Shown: positions 40,394-49,655, counted from the stretch's first letter. The stretch is DNA of 64,000 nt from VRUE01 sp963695835 (GCA_963695835.1 CAVOHR010000003.1:124001-188000), one strand, 5' to 3'. Numbers and translations are program-made. The notes: a model not told the origin generated them from the letters alone.

Positions 40394-41302
40394 TCAGCGG
40401 CCGGCGGGCTCGACCGAGTCGAGCAGGTGGCGGGCGAGCGCCCGGGCGGGCGCCGGCAGGCTCTCCTCGCCGCTGTGGATCAGGACGAAGCGCCGCTCGA
40501 AGCGCAGACCGGTCGCCCGGCGCTCCACCAGCCCCCTGTCTTCGAGCCCGCTCAGCGCCAGCGTGGAGAGGAAGACGGGGGCTCCCTCGGAGGCCGCGGC
40601 GGAGATCGCTGCCGGGGTGCTGCCGATCTCCGCCAGCGGCGGGGCCGGCGACAGGCCCAGCGCTTCGAGTGCCTCGGCGACGACGCGCCGGCTGCTGGCG
40701 CCGGGGTCGCGCATGATCATCCGCGTCGACACCAGCTCGGCCGGGTCGATCTCCTCGCCGGCGGCCCAGGGATGCCCCTCCGGGACGGCGATGACGATCT
40801 CGTCCTCGTAGAACGGCGATTCGCACAGGTTCCCCCCGTTCGCGCCCGACCCGCCGGCCGCGACGACGCCGAGCTCCGCCCGTCCCTCCAGCACCAGCGC
40901 CCGCGCCGCGCTCGAGTTGGCGATCGACAGCTCGACCGAGAGGTGGCTCTCGTGCTTGCTCTCCAGCTCGACCAGCAGCGGCGGCAGGACGAACTCCGCC
41001 ATCGTCGGGCTGGCCGCCAGCCGGACCGGCGCCCGGCTCGGGTCGAGCCCCTCCATCAGCGCCTCGACCGTCTCCGCCTCGGCCAGCAGCCGCTGCGCGG
41101 CGGGGTACAGCCGCCTGCCGGCCGGGGTCGGCGTGACGCCGCGCGTCGACCGCTCCAGCAGGGTCGAGCCGCTCAGCCCCTCCAGGTTGCGCAGCCGCTT
41201 GGAGAGGGCCGGCTGACTGACCTGCAGCAGGCGCGCCGCCTTGCCGAGGCTGCCGAGGTCGACGGCCGCGCAGAAGGCTCGCAGCTCCGCCAGCTCAGGC
41301 AT
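40394..41302 (-). CDS. LysR-type transcriptional regulator
   Basis: A 302-residue regulator. The N-terminal HTH reads ELRAFCAAVDLGSLGKAARL, then QVSQPALSKRLRNLE, followed by the linker helix and a periplasmic-binding-type effector domain with VRLAASPTMAEFVLPPLL and GRAELGVVAAGG. The inducer is unknown. ATG 41302 was preferred over two starts upstream because LysR proteins begin a few residues before this ELRAF segment. It is divergent from the TPR gene with about 90 bp between, a usual LysR arrangement. Confidence 0.9.
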   Translation of the reverse strand: MPELAELRAFCAAVDLGSLGKAARLLQVSQPALSKRLRNLEGLSGSTLLERSTRGVTPTPAGRRLYPAAQRLLAEAETVEALMEGLDPSRAPVRLAASPTMAEFVLPPLLVELESKHESHLSVELSIANSSAARALVLEGRAELGVVAAGGSGANGGNLCESPFYEDEIVIAVPEGHPWAAGEEIDPAELVSTRMIMRDPGASSRRVVAEALEALGLSPAPPLAEIGSTPAAISAAASEGAPVFLSTLALSGLEDRGLVERRATGLRFERRFVLIHSGEESLPAPARALARHLLDSVEPAGR

Positions 41303-41395
41303 CCGTACGAGCTTTCCCATCGAGTCGCATTGTGACCCCCGCGGCGGCGGCCGCCGCCGCGGTCGCAACCGAGCGCGCTGCCTAAACTAGCTCGG

Positions 41396-41770
41396 ATGAG
41401 CTTCGCCGCGGATCGCGATTCGACCCTGACCCTGTACCGGCGGGGGATCGAGCTGCTCGAGGAGGCCGACTTCGAGCAGGCGACGCGGCCACTGGAGGAG
41501 GCCGCCAGCCGCGCGCCGGAGAAGTCCTCGGTGCGCGAGGCGCTCGGCCGGGCCTACTTCCGCTGCGGGCGCTTCGCCGCCGCCGTGGAGGAGTTCGAGG
41601 CGGTGGTCGACACCCACCAGGTCAACGACTTCGCCCACTTCTGCCTCGGCCGGGCGCTGGCCAAGACCGGCGAGAGGGAGCGCGCCCGCCACCACCTGGC
41701 GCTGGCCGCGAACCTGCGGCCGGAGCGGCGCGACTACCGCTTCTACCGCGACCTGCTGGCTCGCGCCTGA
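41396..41770 (+). CDS. Tetratricopeptide repeat protein
   Basis: A 124-residue soluble protein made of about three TPR units, e.g. YRRGIELLEEADFEQATRPL, ALGRAYFRCGRFAAAVEEF and FCLGRALAKTGERERARHHL. It would act as a protein-binding scaffold. No partner is evident. It is divergent from the LysR-type gene and could be its target. Confidence 0.82.
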   Translation: MSFAADRDSTLTLYRRGIELLEEADFEQATRPLEEAASRAPEKSSVREALGRAYFRCGRFAAAVEEFEAVVDTHQVNDFAHFCLGRALAKTGERERARHHLALAANLRPERRDYRFYRDLLARA

Positions 41771-41833
41771 GCGCCCCGCACCCGGGACGTGCCGGGGGTT
41801 GGATACCTATGTGGGCACCAAATCCACGGCAGG

Positions 41834-42760
41834 TCAGAAGCCGGCGACCAGGCGACCGACGTTGCGACTGCTGAAGTAGGGGCCGAAGGTGTGCCAGCGG
41901 TCGCCGACCTTGCCGTAGCTGGTCAGCCCGTCGATCGCCGTGCCTTCGTCGATCAGCCAGCCGCCGCCGCTCGCCCCCGGCACCCAGCGGCAGCGAATCG
42001 CGATCGTCGGCGGTCCGGGCACCCGGTAGGTGAGCGCGTCGTCGCCGACGTAGGGCGAGTCGCAGCCCTGCATCCAGCGGGCGGCGCCGGGGTAGCCGTA
42101 GGTCTGGAATTCCTCGTGGCGGCTGCGGTCGAGGGCGATCGCCGCGCCGCCGCCGACCGCGTCGGCGACGTTCGCCCCTTCGGCGTTGGGGTCGACGAGG
42201 ATCGCGCCGACGTCGAAGTTGGGGTTGCCGAGCTGCACCCACTGCCGCGGCGCGAACTCCTGCCTGCGGTGGGCGACGAAGGCGCCGAACGGCGCCGCCC
42301 CGCCCGAGTAGGCGGGCACGAACTCGAGCAAGCTCGACCAGACGCCGTCGCCGGGTCGCAGCGAGGGGCCGGAGTTGACGCAGTGCCCGGCGGTGAGGAC
42401 GAGCCGCCGGCTGGGACTGTCGATCGCGGTCGCCGAGCAGTAGCCCTCCCTGTCGCCCTGGCGGACGAAGAGCCGGCCGTTGACCGCGTGCGGGGGCAGG
42501 GTCGGTTCGGGCACCTGCGCGTAGCTGACCCGCGCCGCGGGGCGGGCGCGCCGCGGGGCGTCGAGCGGGGGGGCGCCGCGCATCCGCGCCGCGGTCCAGA
42601 GGCGCGCGACCCGCGCCGCCTCGCCGCGAGCGGCGGCGCCGGGGTGGAGCCGGGCCGGCGCCGCCGCGGCCGGACCGGCGAAGGCGGTCGCGGCGAGGCA
42701 GAGCAGCGCCGCGAGCGAGCCCGCGACGCGACGCCTGAAGCCGAGCGGGCCCATTCGCAT
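41834..42760 (-). CDS. Secreted trypsin-like serine protease
   Basis: A 308-residue exported protein with a clear signal ending near GPAAAAP. The catalytic triad is visible as LTAGHC (His), NFDVGAILV (Asp) and PGASGGGWL (Ser), the chymotrypsin-fold order. The intervening region of about 70 residues before VNGRLFVRQGDREG is probably a propeptide. Substrate unknown. Confidence 0.87.
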   Translation of the reverse strand: MRMGPLGFRRRVAGSLAALLCLAATAFAGPAAAAPARLHPGAAARGEAARVARLWTAARMRGAPPLDAPRRARPAARVSYAQVPEPTLPPHAVNGRLFVRQGDREGYCSATAIDSPSRRLVLTAGHCVNSGPSLRPGDGVWSSLLEFVPAYSGGAAPFGAFVAHRRQEFAPRQWVQLGNPNFDVGAILVDPNAEGANVADAVGGGAAIALDRSRHEEFQTYGYPGAARWMQGCDSPYVGDDALTYRVPGPPTIAIRCRWVPGASGGGWLIDEGTAIDGLTSYGKVGDRWHTFGPYFSSRNVGRLVAGF

Positions 42761-42857
42761 CGCGTCGGAGGATAGAGAGCGGAGGGCGCGGGGACGCGAT
42801 TCGCCCGCCTGCGGGGGCGGCGGGGCAGGTTCGGCCGCAGCCGGCCTCGGGCCGGCC

Positions 42858-43589
42858 CTACTGCGTGAGCAGCGGGATCACGCAGCGGTAGTGACGATTG
42901 CTCGTCGAGTTAATGAAGTTGACACCGCCCGCCGCGGAAACGGTGGCAACGCCATAGACGTCGAGCCCAGACACATTCGTGACATCCCCCGACCACTCCC
43001 CTCCCACGTCCAGATGAACGCTCGGCTGTTGCGCGAAGGCGGCGAGCTGGAGCGCCTCCGGCAGCGTCCCGCCCTGTTTGGCGCATTCGATCGCCGCCTG
43101 GGGCGCGGTCACGGCCGCGCCGATCGACGAGGTCTGCCAGCAGGCGCCGGCGAACGGGGTGGTGCCCGTTGCGCAGCCGGCGCTGTAGCCGTTGACCTTC
43201 TGCGCGTCGATCGCGTTGACCGCGTTCAGGGCGGTCTGCGCGTCGACGGCGCTCTGCGCGGTGTCGGCGGTTTCGGCATGCGTCGCCCGCGGCACCTGCC
43301 CGAGCGTCAGCTCGTCGATCTCGGCCCCGGTCAGGGGAGCGGAGAGCCGCGACGCCGCGGCAAGCACACCCGGCTTCAGCCCGCTGGCGGGGATCGAGTG
43401 CGGCTTCAACCGGTTCCCCGGCAGCGACCGAACCTTCACCCGGTTCCCCGGCATCGACTTGACCCCGATCGCCCGGCCGCTGATTGCGTGCCGCTTCTTC
43501 GCCGCGTACACGCTCCCCCCGAGCGCCGCGAAAAGCGCAATCGCAGCCACCACCAACGCCGGCCAGTTCCGCTGCAACCCCTGCCCCAT
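42858..43589 (-). CDS. Secreted or anchored protein with ALGGSVYAA leader
   Basis: A 243-residue protein. NWPALVVAAIALFAALGGSV then YAAKKRHAISGRAIG is the characteristic leader of a large family of exported proteins in Solirubrobacterales. A run of short repeats follows (GNRVKVRSLPGNRLKPHSIP), then a TAQSAVDAQTALNAVNAIDA coil-like segment and a C-terminal domain with three Cys. The function is unknown. ATG 43589 has GGGGGAG directly upstream and removes 12 extra N-terminal residues. Confidence 0.75.
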   Translation of the reverse strand: MGQGLQRNWPALVVAAIALFAALGGSVYAAKKRHAISGRAIGVKSMPGNRVKVRSLPGNRLKPHSIPASGLKPGVLAAASRLSAPLTGAEIDELTLGQVPRATHAETADTAQSAVDAQTALNAVNAIDAQKVNGYSAGCATGTTPFAGACWQTSSIGAAVTAPQAAIECAKQGGTLPEALQLAAFAQQPSVHLDVGGEWSGDVTNVSGLDVYGVATVSAAGGVNFINSTSNRHYRCVIPLLTQ

Positions 43590-43682
43590 GTCTCCCCCCG
43601 TAAACAGCTTGGTTTTCCGATCCACCCGACCCTAAGCCGCAAGCTCCGCAAATCCCAAGCCATCTGGACGAACGTTCAGCGC

Positions 43683-44978
43683 TCAGAGGACGGCCAGCAC
43701 TGCGAGCGTCAGGACCGAGGCGGCGACCAGGGCGAGGGCGACGCCGGTGACGACGCGCTCGCCGCGGCCGAGCGCCTGCTCGCCCATCAGCTCGCGGTTC
43801 TTGCCGAGCTCGCGGATGAAGGGCAGGATGACGAGCAGCAGCACCGCGTTCAGCGCCTGCGAGAGGAAGAGGATCGGGATCAGCGGCGCGCCGGGGATCA
43901 GCACGAGGACCGCCGCGACCGCGACGACGGCGGCAAAGGAGAGGTAGAAGGAGCGCGCCTCGGCGAAGCTGTCGTCGAGGTCGGCGCGGCGGCCGAGCGT
44001 CTCGGAGATCGAGTAGGCGGTGGAGAGCGGCACGATCGCCGCCGCGAGCAGCGCGGCGCCGAGGAAGCCGAGGCCGAAGAGCGTCGAGGCGAGGCCGCCG
44101 GCGAGCGGCTCGAGCGCGCGCGCGGCGTCGCTCGCCTCTTCGATCGCGATCGTTTCGGCGTGCAGCGTCGCCGCGCAGGCGACGACGACGAAGAAGCCGA
44201 TCACGCCGGTGAGCACGGCGCCGACGATCACGTCGATCCGCTCGTAGCGCAGGTCGGCGACCCGCAGCCGCTTGTCGACGGCGTAGGACTGGATGAAGGC
44301 GAGGCCCCAGGGCGCGAGCGTCGTCCCCAGCGTCGCCACCGCGACCAGCAGCGCGTCGCGGTTGAGCGCGATGCCCGGCACGACCAGCCCCTTCGCCGCC
44401 GCGCCCCAGTCGGGGTGGGCGAGCACGCCGGAGATAACGTAGGCGACGAAGACCGAGCTGAGCGCGAGCAGGAAGTGCTCGACGTGGCGGAAGTTCTCGC
44501 GCAGGACGAGCGCCGAGACGCCGATCGCGGCGAGCGGCACGCTGAGGTAGCGGCTCATCCCGCCGAGCAGTTCCATCGCCGCGGCGACGCCGGCCAGCTC
44601 GGCGCACATCGTGCCGGTGTTGGCGATCGCCAGCGCGGCGAGGACGACCGCGGCGGCGCGCTCGCCGTGGTGCTCGCGGATCAGCGTCATCAGCCCCTTG
44701 CCGGTGACGATCCCCAGCCGCACCCCGAGCTCGTGGAAGACGATCAGCGCCGCGGTCGAGAGGGCGAGAACCCAGAGCAGCTCGTAGCCGTACTTGGCGC
44801 CGAGGATCGAGTAGGTCGTGATCCCCGCCGGGTCGTCGTCGGACAAACCGGCGAGCAGCCCCGGCCCGAGCACCGCCAGCAACGTCGCCAGCGCCCCGCC
44901 GCGCAGCAGCAGCCGCCGCCGCCGCGCGACGCGCCAGTGCGTGTGACGACCGGGGATGCGGTGCGGGCGATACGGCAT
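43683..44978 (-). CDS. NRAMP-family metal transporter relative
   Basis: A 431-residue membrane protein with about 11 helices. GLLAGLSDDDPAGITTYSIL is the first NRAMP helix, with DPAG in place of the canonical DPGN. In the sixth helix GTTLAPWGLAFIQS stands where canonical NRAMP has a Met-Pro-His metal site, so Met and His are replaced by Ala and Trp. It therefore belongs to a divergent clade and its substrate cannot be read off. It is divergent from the cobalamin-riboswitch operon. Confidence 0.85.
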   Translation of the reverse strand: MPYRPHRIPGRHTHWRVARRRRLLLRGGALATLLAVLGPGLLAGLSDDDPAGITTYSILGAKYGYELLWVLALSTAALIVFHELGVRLGIVTGKGLMTLIREHHGERAAAVVLAALAIANTGTMCAELAGVAAAMELLGGMSRYLSVPLAAIGVSALVLRENFRHVEHFLLALSSVFVAYVISGVLAHPDWGAAAKGLVVPGIALNRDALLVAVATLGTTLAPWGLAFIQSYAVDKRLRVADLRYERIDVIVGAVLTGVIGFFVVVACAATLHAETIAIEEASDAARALEPLAGGLASTLFGLGFLGAALLAAAIVPLSTAYSISETLGRRADLDDSFAEARSFYLSFAAVVAVAAVLVLIPGAPLIPILFLSQALNAVLLLVILPFIRELGKNRELMGEQALGRGERVVTGVALALVAASVLTLAVLAVL

Positions 44979-45024
44979 CGACGCATACCTTGACCGCCGG
45001 CGCCGATGTAGACTCGCCCGCGTA

Positions 45025-45196
45025 AATACGGTCGGTGGTCAAGGGAAGTCCGGTGCGAAGCCGGCGCGGTCCCGCCACTGTGACCGGGCCAAGGAAGCCG
45101 CGGGCGCGCTGTGCGCGTCAACCACTGAGGGGGACACCGAGCCCTCGGGAAGGTGCGGCCGACCATCCCGGAAGCCAGGAGACCTGTCCCCCGGCC
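45025..45196 (+). promoter_or_regulatory. Cobalamin riboswitch
   Basis: The conserved core is present in order: GGGAAGTCCGGTGCGAAGCC, then CCCGCCACTGTGA, a variable GC-rich arm, GGAAGCCAGGAGACCTG (the B12 box) near 45170-45186. The element lies directly upstream of the DUF4430 and ECF genes and would shut the operon down when adenosyl- or methylcobalamin is plentiful. The ends given are approximate. Confidence 0.95.
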
Positions 45197-45230
45197 AGCC
45201 ATGACAACCCTCGAGGAAAGGGTGGCTGAG

Positions 45231-45980
45231 ATGCCAAGACTCGTTCCATTCCGGCCGGCGGCCGCGTGCGCGCTGGCCCTACTCGCGGTGCTCGGCGCCG
45301 CGCAGCCGGCGAGCGCCAGGGGCGTGCCCGCAAGCCTGCGGGTGGTCGACACCGGCGGCCGGGTGCTGGCCGAAAAGACGCTGCTGACCGGCACCACGAC
45401 CGTCCCGACCAGTCCCCGCGCGACCTGCTTCGGCAAGGGCACCGGCGGCAGCGGCAAGCCGGCGACGATCGAGGGGGCGACGGCGCTGGGCCTGCTCGGG
45501 CAGGCGGCGAGATCGACCGCGCCGCTGCGCCCGCTGCTGATCACCGACGCCTTCGACTTCGGCCTCGGCCTCTGCGGAGTCGGCGGCAAGGCGATCCACG
45601 GCAGCAAGGAATCCTGGTACCTGAAGGTCGACCACAAGGGCTCGAAGGTCGGCGGCGACTCCGTCAAGCTGCACGCCGGCGACGAAGTGCTCTGGTATCT
45701 GGCGGCGAGCTATCCGTATCCCCGCGAGCTGTGGCTGCAGTCGCCGGGGCACGTCCGGCCCGGTCAGGCGTTCCGGGTGCGGGCCTTCTCCTACGACGAA
45801 AGCGGCCAGCGCAAGCCGGCCGCCGGGGTGAAGGTGAGCGGCGCAGCGGGCGTGACCGGCGCGGACGGGCGGGCGACCGTCGTCCTGCGCAAGCCGGCGC
45901 GGCTGATCGCCCGCGACCGCGGTGAGATCCCGTCCAGCCGGGTGCCGATCTGCGTCGGCGGGAAGTGCCCGCGGGGCTGA
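45231..45980 (+). CDS. Secreted DUF4430 protein, transcobalamin-like beta domain
   Basis: A 249-residue exported protein with signal AAACALALLAVLGAAQPASA. The core LRVVDTGGRVLAEKTLLTGT, LCGVGGKAIHGSKESWYLKV and DEVLWYLAASYPYPRELWL fits DUF4430, the domain corresponding to the C-terminal beta domain of animal transcobalamin and intrinsic factor. A C-terminal Ig-like segment (GVKVSGAAGVTGADGRATVV) ends with two Cys. ATG 45231 was chosen because GAGGAAAGGG lies upstream and the signal follows at once. As first gene after the riboswitch it probably captures cobalamin outside the membrane. Confidence 0.83.
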   Translation: MPRLVPFRPAAACALALLAVLGAAQPASARGVPASLRVVDTGGRVLAEKTLLTGTTTVPTSPRATCFGKGTGGSGKPATIEGATALGLLGQAARSTAPLRPLLITDAFDFGLGLCGVGGKAIHGSKESWYLKVDHKGSKVGGDSVKLHAGDEVLWYLAASYPYPRELWLQSPGHVRPGQAFRVRAFSYDESGQRKPAAGVKVSGAAGVTGADGRATVVLRKPARLIARDRGEIPSSRVPICVGGKCPRG

Positions 45981-45981
45981 G

Positions 45982-46935
45982 ATGAGCCGGGGGTCGGCGG
46001 TCGCGATCGCGCTGCTCGGAGCGGCGCTCGCGGCCGCCGGCTGCGGCTTCGGCGCCGGCAAGGGGGTCGGCGAGGTCTCGCTGCTCGTCACCCGCGACTA
46101 CGGAGCGCGGCGCCTGCTGGGGCCGCAGCGCCGGCCGGCGAGCGAATCGGACACGGCGATGCGGCTGCTCGACCGCGAGGCCGAGATCTCGACCCGCTAC
46201 GGCGGCGGCTTCGTGCAGTCGATCGACGGTCTCTCCGAAGCGACCCGGGACGGGCATCGCTTCGACTGGTTCTTCTACGTAAACGGGGTCGAGTCGCCGG
46301 TCGGCGCCGCCGACTACCCACTGGGCGGCGGCGACGCCGTCTGGTGGGACTACCGCGACTGGTCGGCGGCGGAGCACGTGCCGGCGGTGGTCGGCTCCTG
46401 GCCGCAGCCCTTCCGCGACGGCTACGAGGGGAAGCGGCGCCCGGTGGCGGTCGAATGCCTCGGCGGCGGACCGGCCTGCAGCGAGGTCGGCGCGCGGCTG
46501 AAGGCGGCAGGGGCTTCGCTCGCCTCGGGCTCGGCGGGGGGCGCCGCCGCCACGGCGAGCGCCGGCGGCGGAGCGCTGCGGGTGCTGGTCGGCCCCTGGG
46601 CGGAGGTGCGAGCGGACCCGGCGGCCGCCCAGCTCGAGGCAGGGCCGCAGGCGAGCGGCGTGTTCGCAGGCTTCGTCCGGAGCGGCGCGAGCGGGTACCG
46701 CCTCGAGGGCCTCGACGAAGGCGGGGGGGAGGCGCGGGCTTTCGGCCCCGGCGCCGGCCTCGTCGCCGCGACCCGGCGCTACGAAGCGCCGCCGGTCTGG
46801 CTGGTCACCGGCGCCACCGCCCGCGGAGTCGCCGCGGCGGCGCGGCTGCTGGACGCGACCGACCTGCACGGCCGTTACGCAGCGGCGGTCGAAGGCGGCC
46901 GGGAGACGCCGCTGCCGATCGGGGCGGGGGACTAA
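45982..46935 (+). CDS. DUF4430 lipoprotein, transcobalamin-like
   Basis: A 317-residue lipoprotein with lipobox LAAAGC. The segment GHRFDWFFYVNGVESPVGAA then YPLGGGDAVWWDYRDW is the DUF4430 core. After a Gly/Ala/Ser-rich linker the C-terminal domain (LRVLVGPWAEV ... VWLVTGATARGVAAAARLL) is not one I can name. One base separates it from the preceding gene and its stop overlaps the linker micro-ORF. Being membrane-anchored, it could hand B12 from the secreted binder to the ECF S-component. Confidence 0.82.
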   Translation: MSRGSAVAIALLGAALAAAGCGFGAGKGVGEVSLLVTRDYGARRLLGPQRRPASESDTAMRLLDREAEISTRYGGGFVQSIDGLSEATRDGHRFDWFFYVNGVESPVGAADYPLGGGDAVWWDYRDWSAAEHVPAVVGSWPQPFRDGYEGKRRPVAVECLGGGPACSEVGARLKAAGASLASGSAGGAAATASAGGGALRVLVGPWAEVRADPAAAQLEAGPQASGVFAGFVRSGASGYRLEGLDEGGGEARAFGPGAGLVAATRRYEAPPVWLVTGATARGVAAAARLLDATDLHGRYAAAVEGGRETPLPIGAGD

Positions 46936-47000
46936 TGAGACTCCACTGTGCCTTTGCCCCGATATGCACCGGCAAGGAGCAGGGGAAGGATCTCGGATGA
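46935..47000 (+). CDS. 22-codon linker micro-ORF, copy 3
   Basis: The frame reads MRLHCAFAPICTGKE followed by QGKDLG and TGA. The ATG overlaps the TAA of the lipoprotein gene (TAATG), and TGA overlaps the ATG of ecfT. GGGGAAGGA precedes that start. It is more distant from copies 1 and 2 in sequence but identical in length, frame and arrangement. Confidence 0.6.
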   Translation: MRLHCAFAPICTGKEQGKDLG

Positions 47001-47965
47001 GGTCGCCCTTCGCTTACACGCCGCGATCCGGTCCGCTGCAGGCGGCCTCTCCGGGCGCCGCGATCGCCTATCTCGGCTCGCTGGTCGCCGTCGCCTTCCT
47101 CTACTCGAGCCCGCCGGTTCTCGCCGCCGCCGGCGCCGCGGCTTTCGTCGCCGGCTCGCTCGCCGGCGCCCGCGACGCGGTCCGCGCCGCGCTGCGGATG
47201 AGCGTCACCCTGGCCGTGCTGATCGTCGTCGTCAACGCGCTGGTGGTCGACCGCGGCGAAACGGTGCTGCTGCGGCTCGGCGACTGGCCGCTTCTCGGCC
47301 AGGTTGACATCACCGCCGAGGCGCTGGCCGCCGGCGCGACGATCGGCCTGCGGGCAGCGGTGGCGATGATCGCCTTCGCCGTCTACTCGGCCTGTGTCGA
47401 CCCCGACCGCGTCCTGCGCGCCCTGCGCCCCGTCGCCGGCCGCTCGGCCCTGACGGCGGCGCTGGTCTCCCGCCTCGTCCCGGTCGCCGCCGCGGATGCG
47501 AGCCGCCTCCGCGACGCCGCCCGCCTGCGAGGCCCCGCCGCCGCCCCGCTCGGCCGAGCCGCCCTGGCCCGCCGCCTGCTCGCCGGCTCTCTCGACCGCG
47601 CCGTCGACGTGGCGGCAACCCTCGAGCTCCGCGGCTACTCGCTCGAGCGCCCGCGCCCCCGGTTCGTTGAAGCTTTTTCCCCCCTGGGGAGTGGACGATC
47701 CTTCAACCGACCGTCGCGCTTCGACCGCCGCTTCTACGTGACGGGCGCGGCGGTCCTGCTGGCGGCGATCGCCGGCAAGCTGCTCGGCGCCGACAGCTTC
47801 AGCGCCTACCCGATGCTCGAGATCGGGCTCGGTCCCGCGACCGCCGCTCTCTCGCTGCTCCTGATCGCGGCCGGTCTCGCGCCCCTGCACCGCAGGGCGC
47901 GTCGTGCGAGCCGGCCCGCTTCCCGCCCTGCCTTAGCCGCCACCTCGGAGGCCACCGGTGCCTGA
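46997..47965 (+). CDS. ecfT: ECF transporter transmembrane subunit T
   Basis: A 322-residue membrane protein with four to six helices. The coupling helices show the Ala-Arg-Gly motifs as DAARLRG and LELRGYSLER, which bind the two ATPases. Its ATG overlaps the linker micro-ORF stop and its end overlaps the ATPase gene by 8 bp. It forms the energising module with the fused ATPase. Confidence 0.9.
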   Translation: MRSPFAYTPRSGPLQAASPGAAIAYLGSLVAVAFLYSSPPVLAAAGAAAFVAGSLAGARDAVRAALRMSVTLAVLIVVVNALVVDRGETVLLRLGDWPLLGQVDITAEALAAGATIGLRAAVAMIAFAVYSACVDPDRVLRALRPVAGRSALTAALVSRLVPVAAADASRLRDAARLRGPAAAPLGRAALARRLLAGSLDRAVDVAATLELRGYSLERPRPRFVEAFSPLGSGRSFNRPSRFDRRFYVTGAAVLLAAIAGKLLGADSFSAYPMLEIGLGPATAALSLLLIAAGLAPLHRRARRASRPASRPALAATSEATGA

Positions 47966-49655
47966 GCTCGCAGCCCGGCCCCGCGCCGTCCCGGCCCTCT
48001 CGATCGAGGGTCTCGCCTACGCCTACCCGCACGCCGCGCGACCCGCCCTCGTCGACGTCTCCCTGACGCTCGCCCCGGGCGAGTTCGCCCTCCTCGCCGG
48101 CCGCTCCGCCTGCGGCAAGTCGACCCTCCTGCGAGCAGCCTGCGGCCTCGTCCCGCACTTCCACGGGGGAGAGATAGAGGGAGCGGTCACGGTAGCCGGC
48201 ATCGACGCGATCGCCACCGGCCCCGGCGAGCTGGCGGCAGCGGTCGGCTACGTGGCCCAGGACCCCGAGACGCAGATCGTCTCCACCACCGTCGCAGCGG
48301 AGCTGGAGCTGCCGCTGGAGATGCGCGGACGGCCACAAGCCTCCCGCGCAAGAGCCGTGGAGGAGGTGGCCCTGGCCTTGGCGATACCCCACTTGCTCCC
48401 CCGAACGGTCGACACCCTCTCCGGCGGAGAGCTCCAGCGAGTAGCCCTCGCAGCAGCCCTCGTCACCCGCCCGCAGCTGGTTCTACTCGACGAGCCGACC
48501 TCCCAGCTCGATCCCGTCGCGGGCGACGAGCTGATCTGGCTACTGCGCCGCCTGAACGAGGAGTGGGGCGTATCCATCCTCCTGGCCGAGCACCGCCTGG
48601 AGCGCTGCCTGCCGGCCGCCGATCGCGTCATCGCCATGAACGCCGGCTCCATCGCCTACGACGGCACCCCCCGCGAGTTCCTAGGCTGGGCCCAGGCCAA
48701 CGACACCGCCCTGGAGACCCCCGCAGCTCGCCTGTTCAGCCTCTGCGGCATCGACCCGCTCCCGACGGGCGTCCGCGATGCACGCCGAACCCTCGGCTCG
48801 TCCGACCCGGATCCGCAGCTCGGGCGGGTGGCGCCGGAGCCGGCGGCGCCCGCCGCCGCGGCCTCCCCTCACAGCAGGGCGATCGAAGTGCGCGGCCTCT
48901 GGGTCGAGCTGGCCACCGGAGACACCCGGCGCGACGTCCTGAAGGGAATCGACCTGACGATCGACCGCGGCGAACGGGTCGCCCTGATGGGCCGCAACGG
49001 CGCCGGCAAGAGCACCCTGCTGCGCACGATCGCCGGCCTGGTCGAGCCGGTCAAGGGCAGGGCCGGCGCCCCCGCCGGAATCGCCCTGCTGAGCCAGAAC
49101 CCAGGCGATTACCTGGTGCGGGAGCGGGTCGCCGACGAGCTGCCGGGAGGCACCGGCCTGGCGGCGCTGCGCACGGTCGGACTGGAGCATGCGCTCGACG
49201 CCGACCCGCGGGACCTCTCCGGCGGCGAGCGCCAGCGGCTGGCACTCGCCATCGCCCTGGCGGGCCGCATGGAAGGCGACGAGCTGCCGGGCCTGGTCGC
49301 CCTCGACGAGCCGACCCGCGGCATGGACCGCGCCCGCAAGCAGGAGCTCGACGAGCTGATTGCCGGCCTCGCGGCGCGCGGCGCCGGAGTCGTCGTCGCC
49401 ACGCACGACGTCGAGTTCGCGGCGGGCTTCGCCGAGCGGGTGGTGCTGCTCGGCGACGGCGTCGCGATCGCCGACGGCAGCGCCGCCGAGATCCTCTCCG
49501 GCGGCTGGTACTTCGCCACCGAGGTGGCGCGGATCCTCGACCTGCCGGGGACGATCACGCCCGAGTCCGGTGCCGCGGCCCTGGGTGAAGGGCGAGCGCC
49601 GGGCGACCGAGCATCCAGATCCGATTCCTGGCGAGGGAGCGAGGCGCGAGATTGA
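47958..49655 (+). CDS. ecfA: ECF transporter fused dual ATPase
   Basis: A 565-residue protein with two ABC ATPase domains in one chain. Domain 1 has GRSACGKSTLLRAACG, LSGGELQRVALAAAL and LVLLDEPTSQLDPV. Domain 2 has GRNGAGKSTLLRTIAG, LSGGERQRLALAIAL and LVALDEPTRGMD. Both sites look complete. It overlaps ecfT by 8 bp and the S-component gene by 4 bp. Confidence 0.95.
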   Translation: MPELAARPRAVPALSIEGLAYAYPHAARPALVDVSLTLAPGEFALLAGRSACGKSTLLRAACGLVPHFHGGEIEGAVTVAGIDAIATGPGELAAAVGYVAQDPETQIVSTTVAAELELPLEMRGRPQASRARAVEEVALALAIPHLLPRTVDTLSGGELQRVALAAALVTRPQLVLLDEPTSQLDPVAGDELIWLLRRLNEEWGVSILLAEHRLERCLPAADRVIAMNAGSIAYDGTPREFLGWAQANDTALETPAARLFSLCGIDPLPTGVRDARRTLGSSDPDPQLGRVAPEPAAPAAAASPHSRAIEVRGLWVELATGDTRRDVLKGIDLTIDRGERVALMGRNGAGKSTLLRTIAGLVEPVKGRAGAPAGIALLSQNPGDYLVRERVADELPGGTGLAALRTVGLEHALDADPRDLSGGERQRLALAIALAGRMEGDELPGLVALDEPTRGMDRARKQELDELIAGLAARGAGVVVATHDVEFAAGFAERVVLLGDGVAIADGSAAEILSGGWYFATEVARILDLPGTITPESGAAALGEGRAPGDRASRSDSWRGSEARD

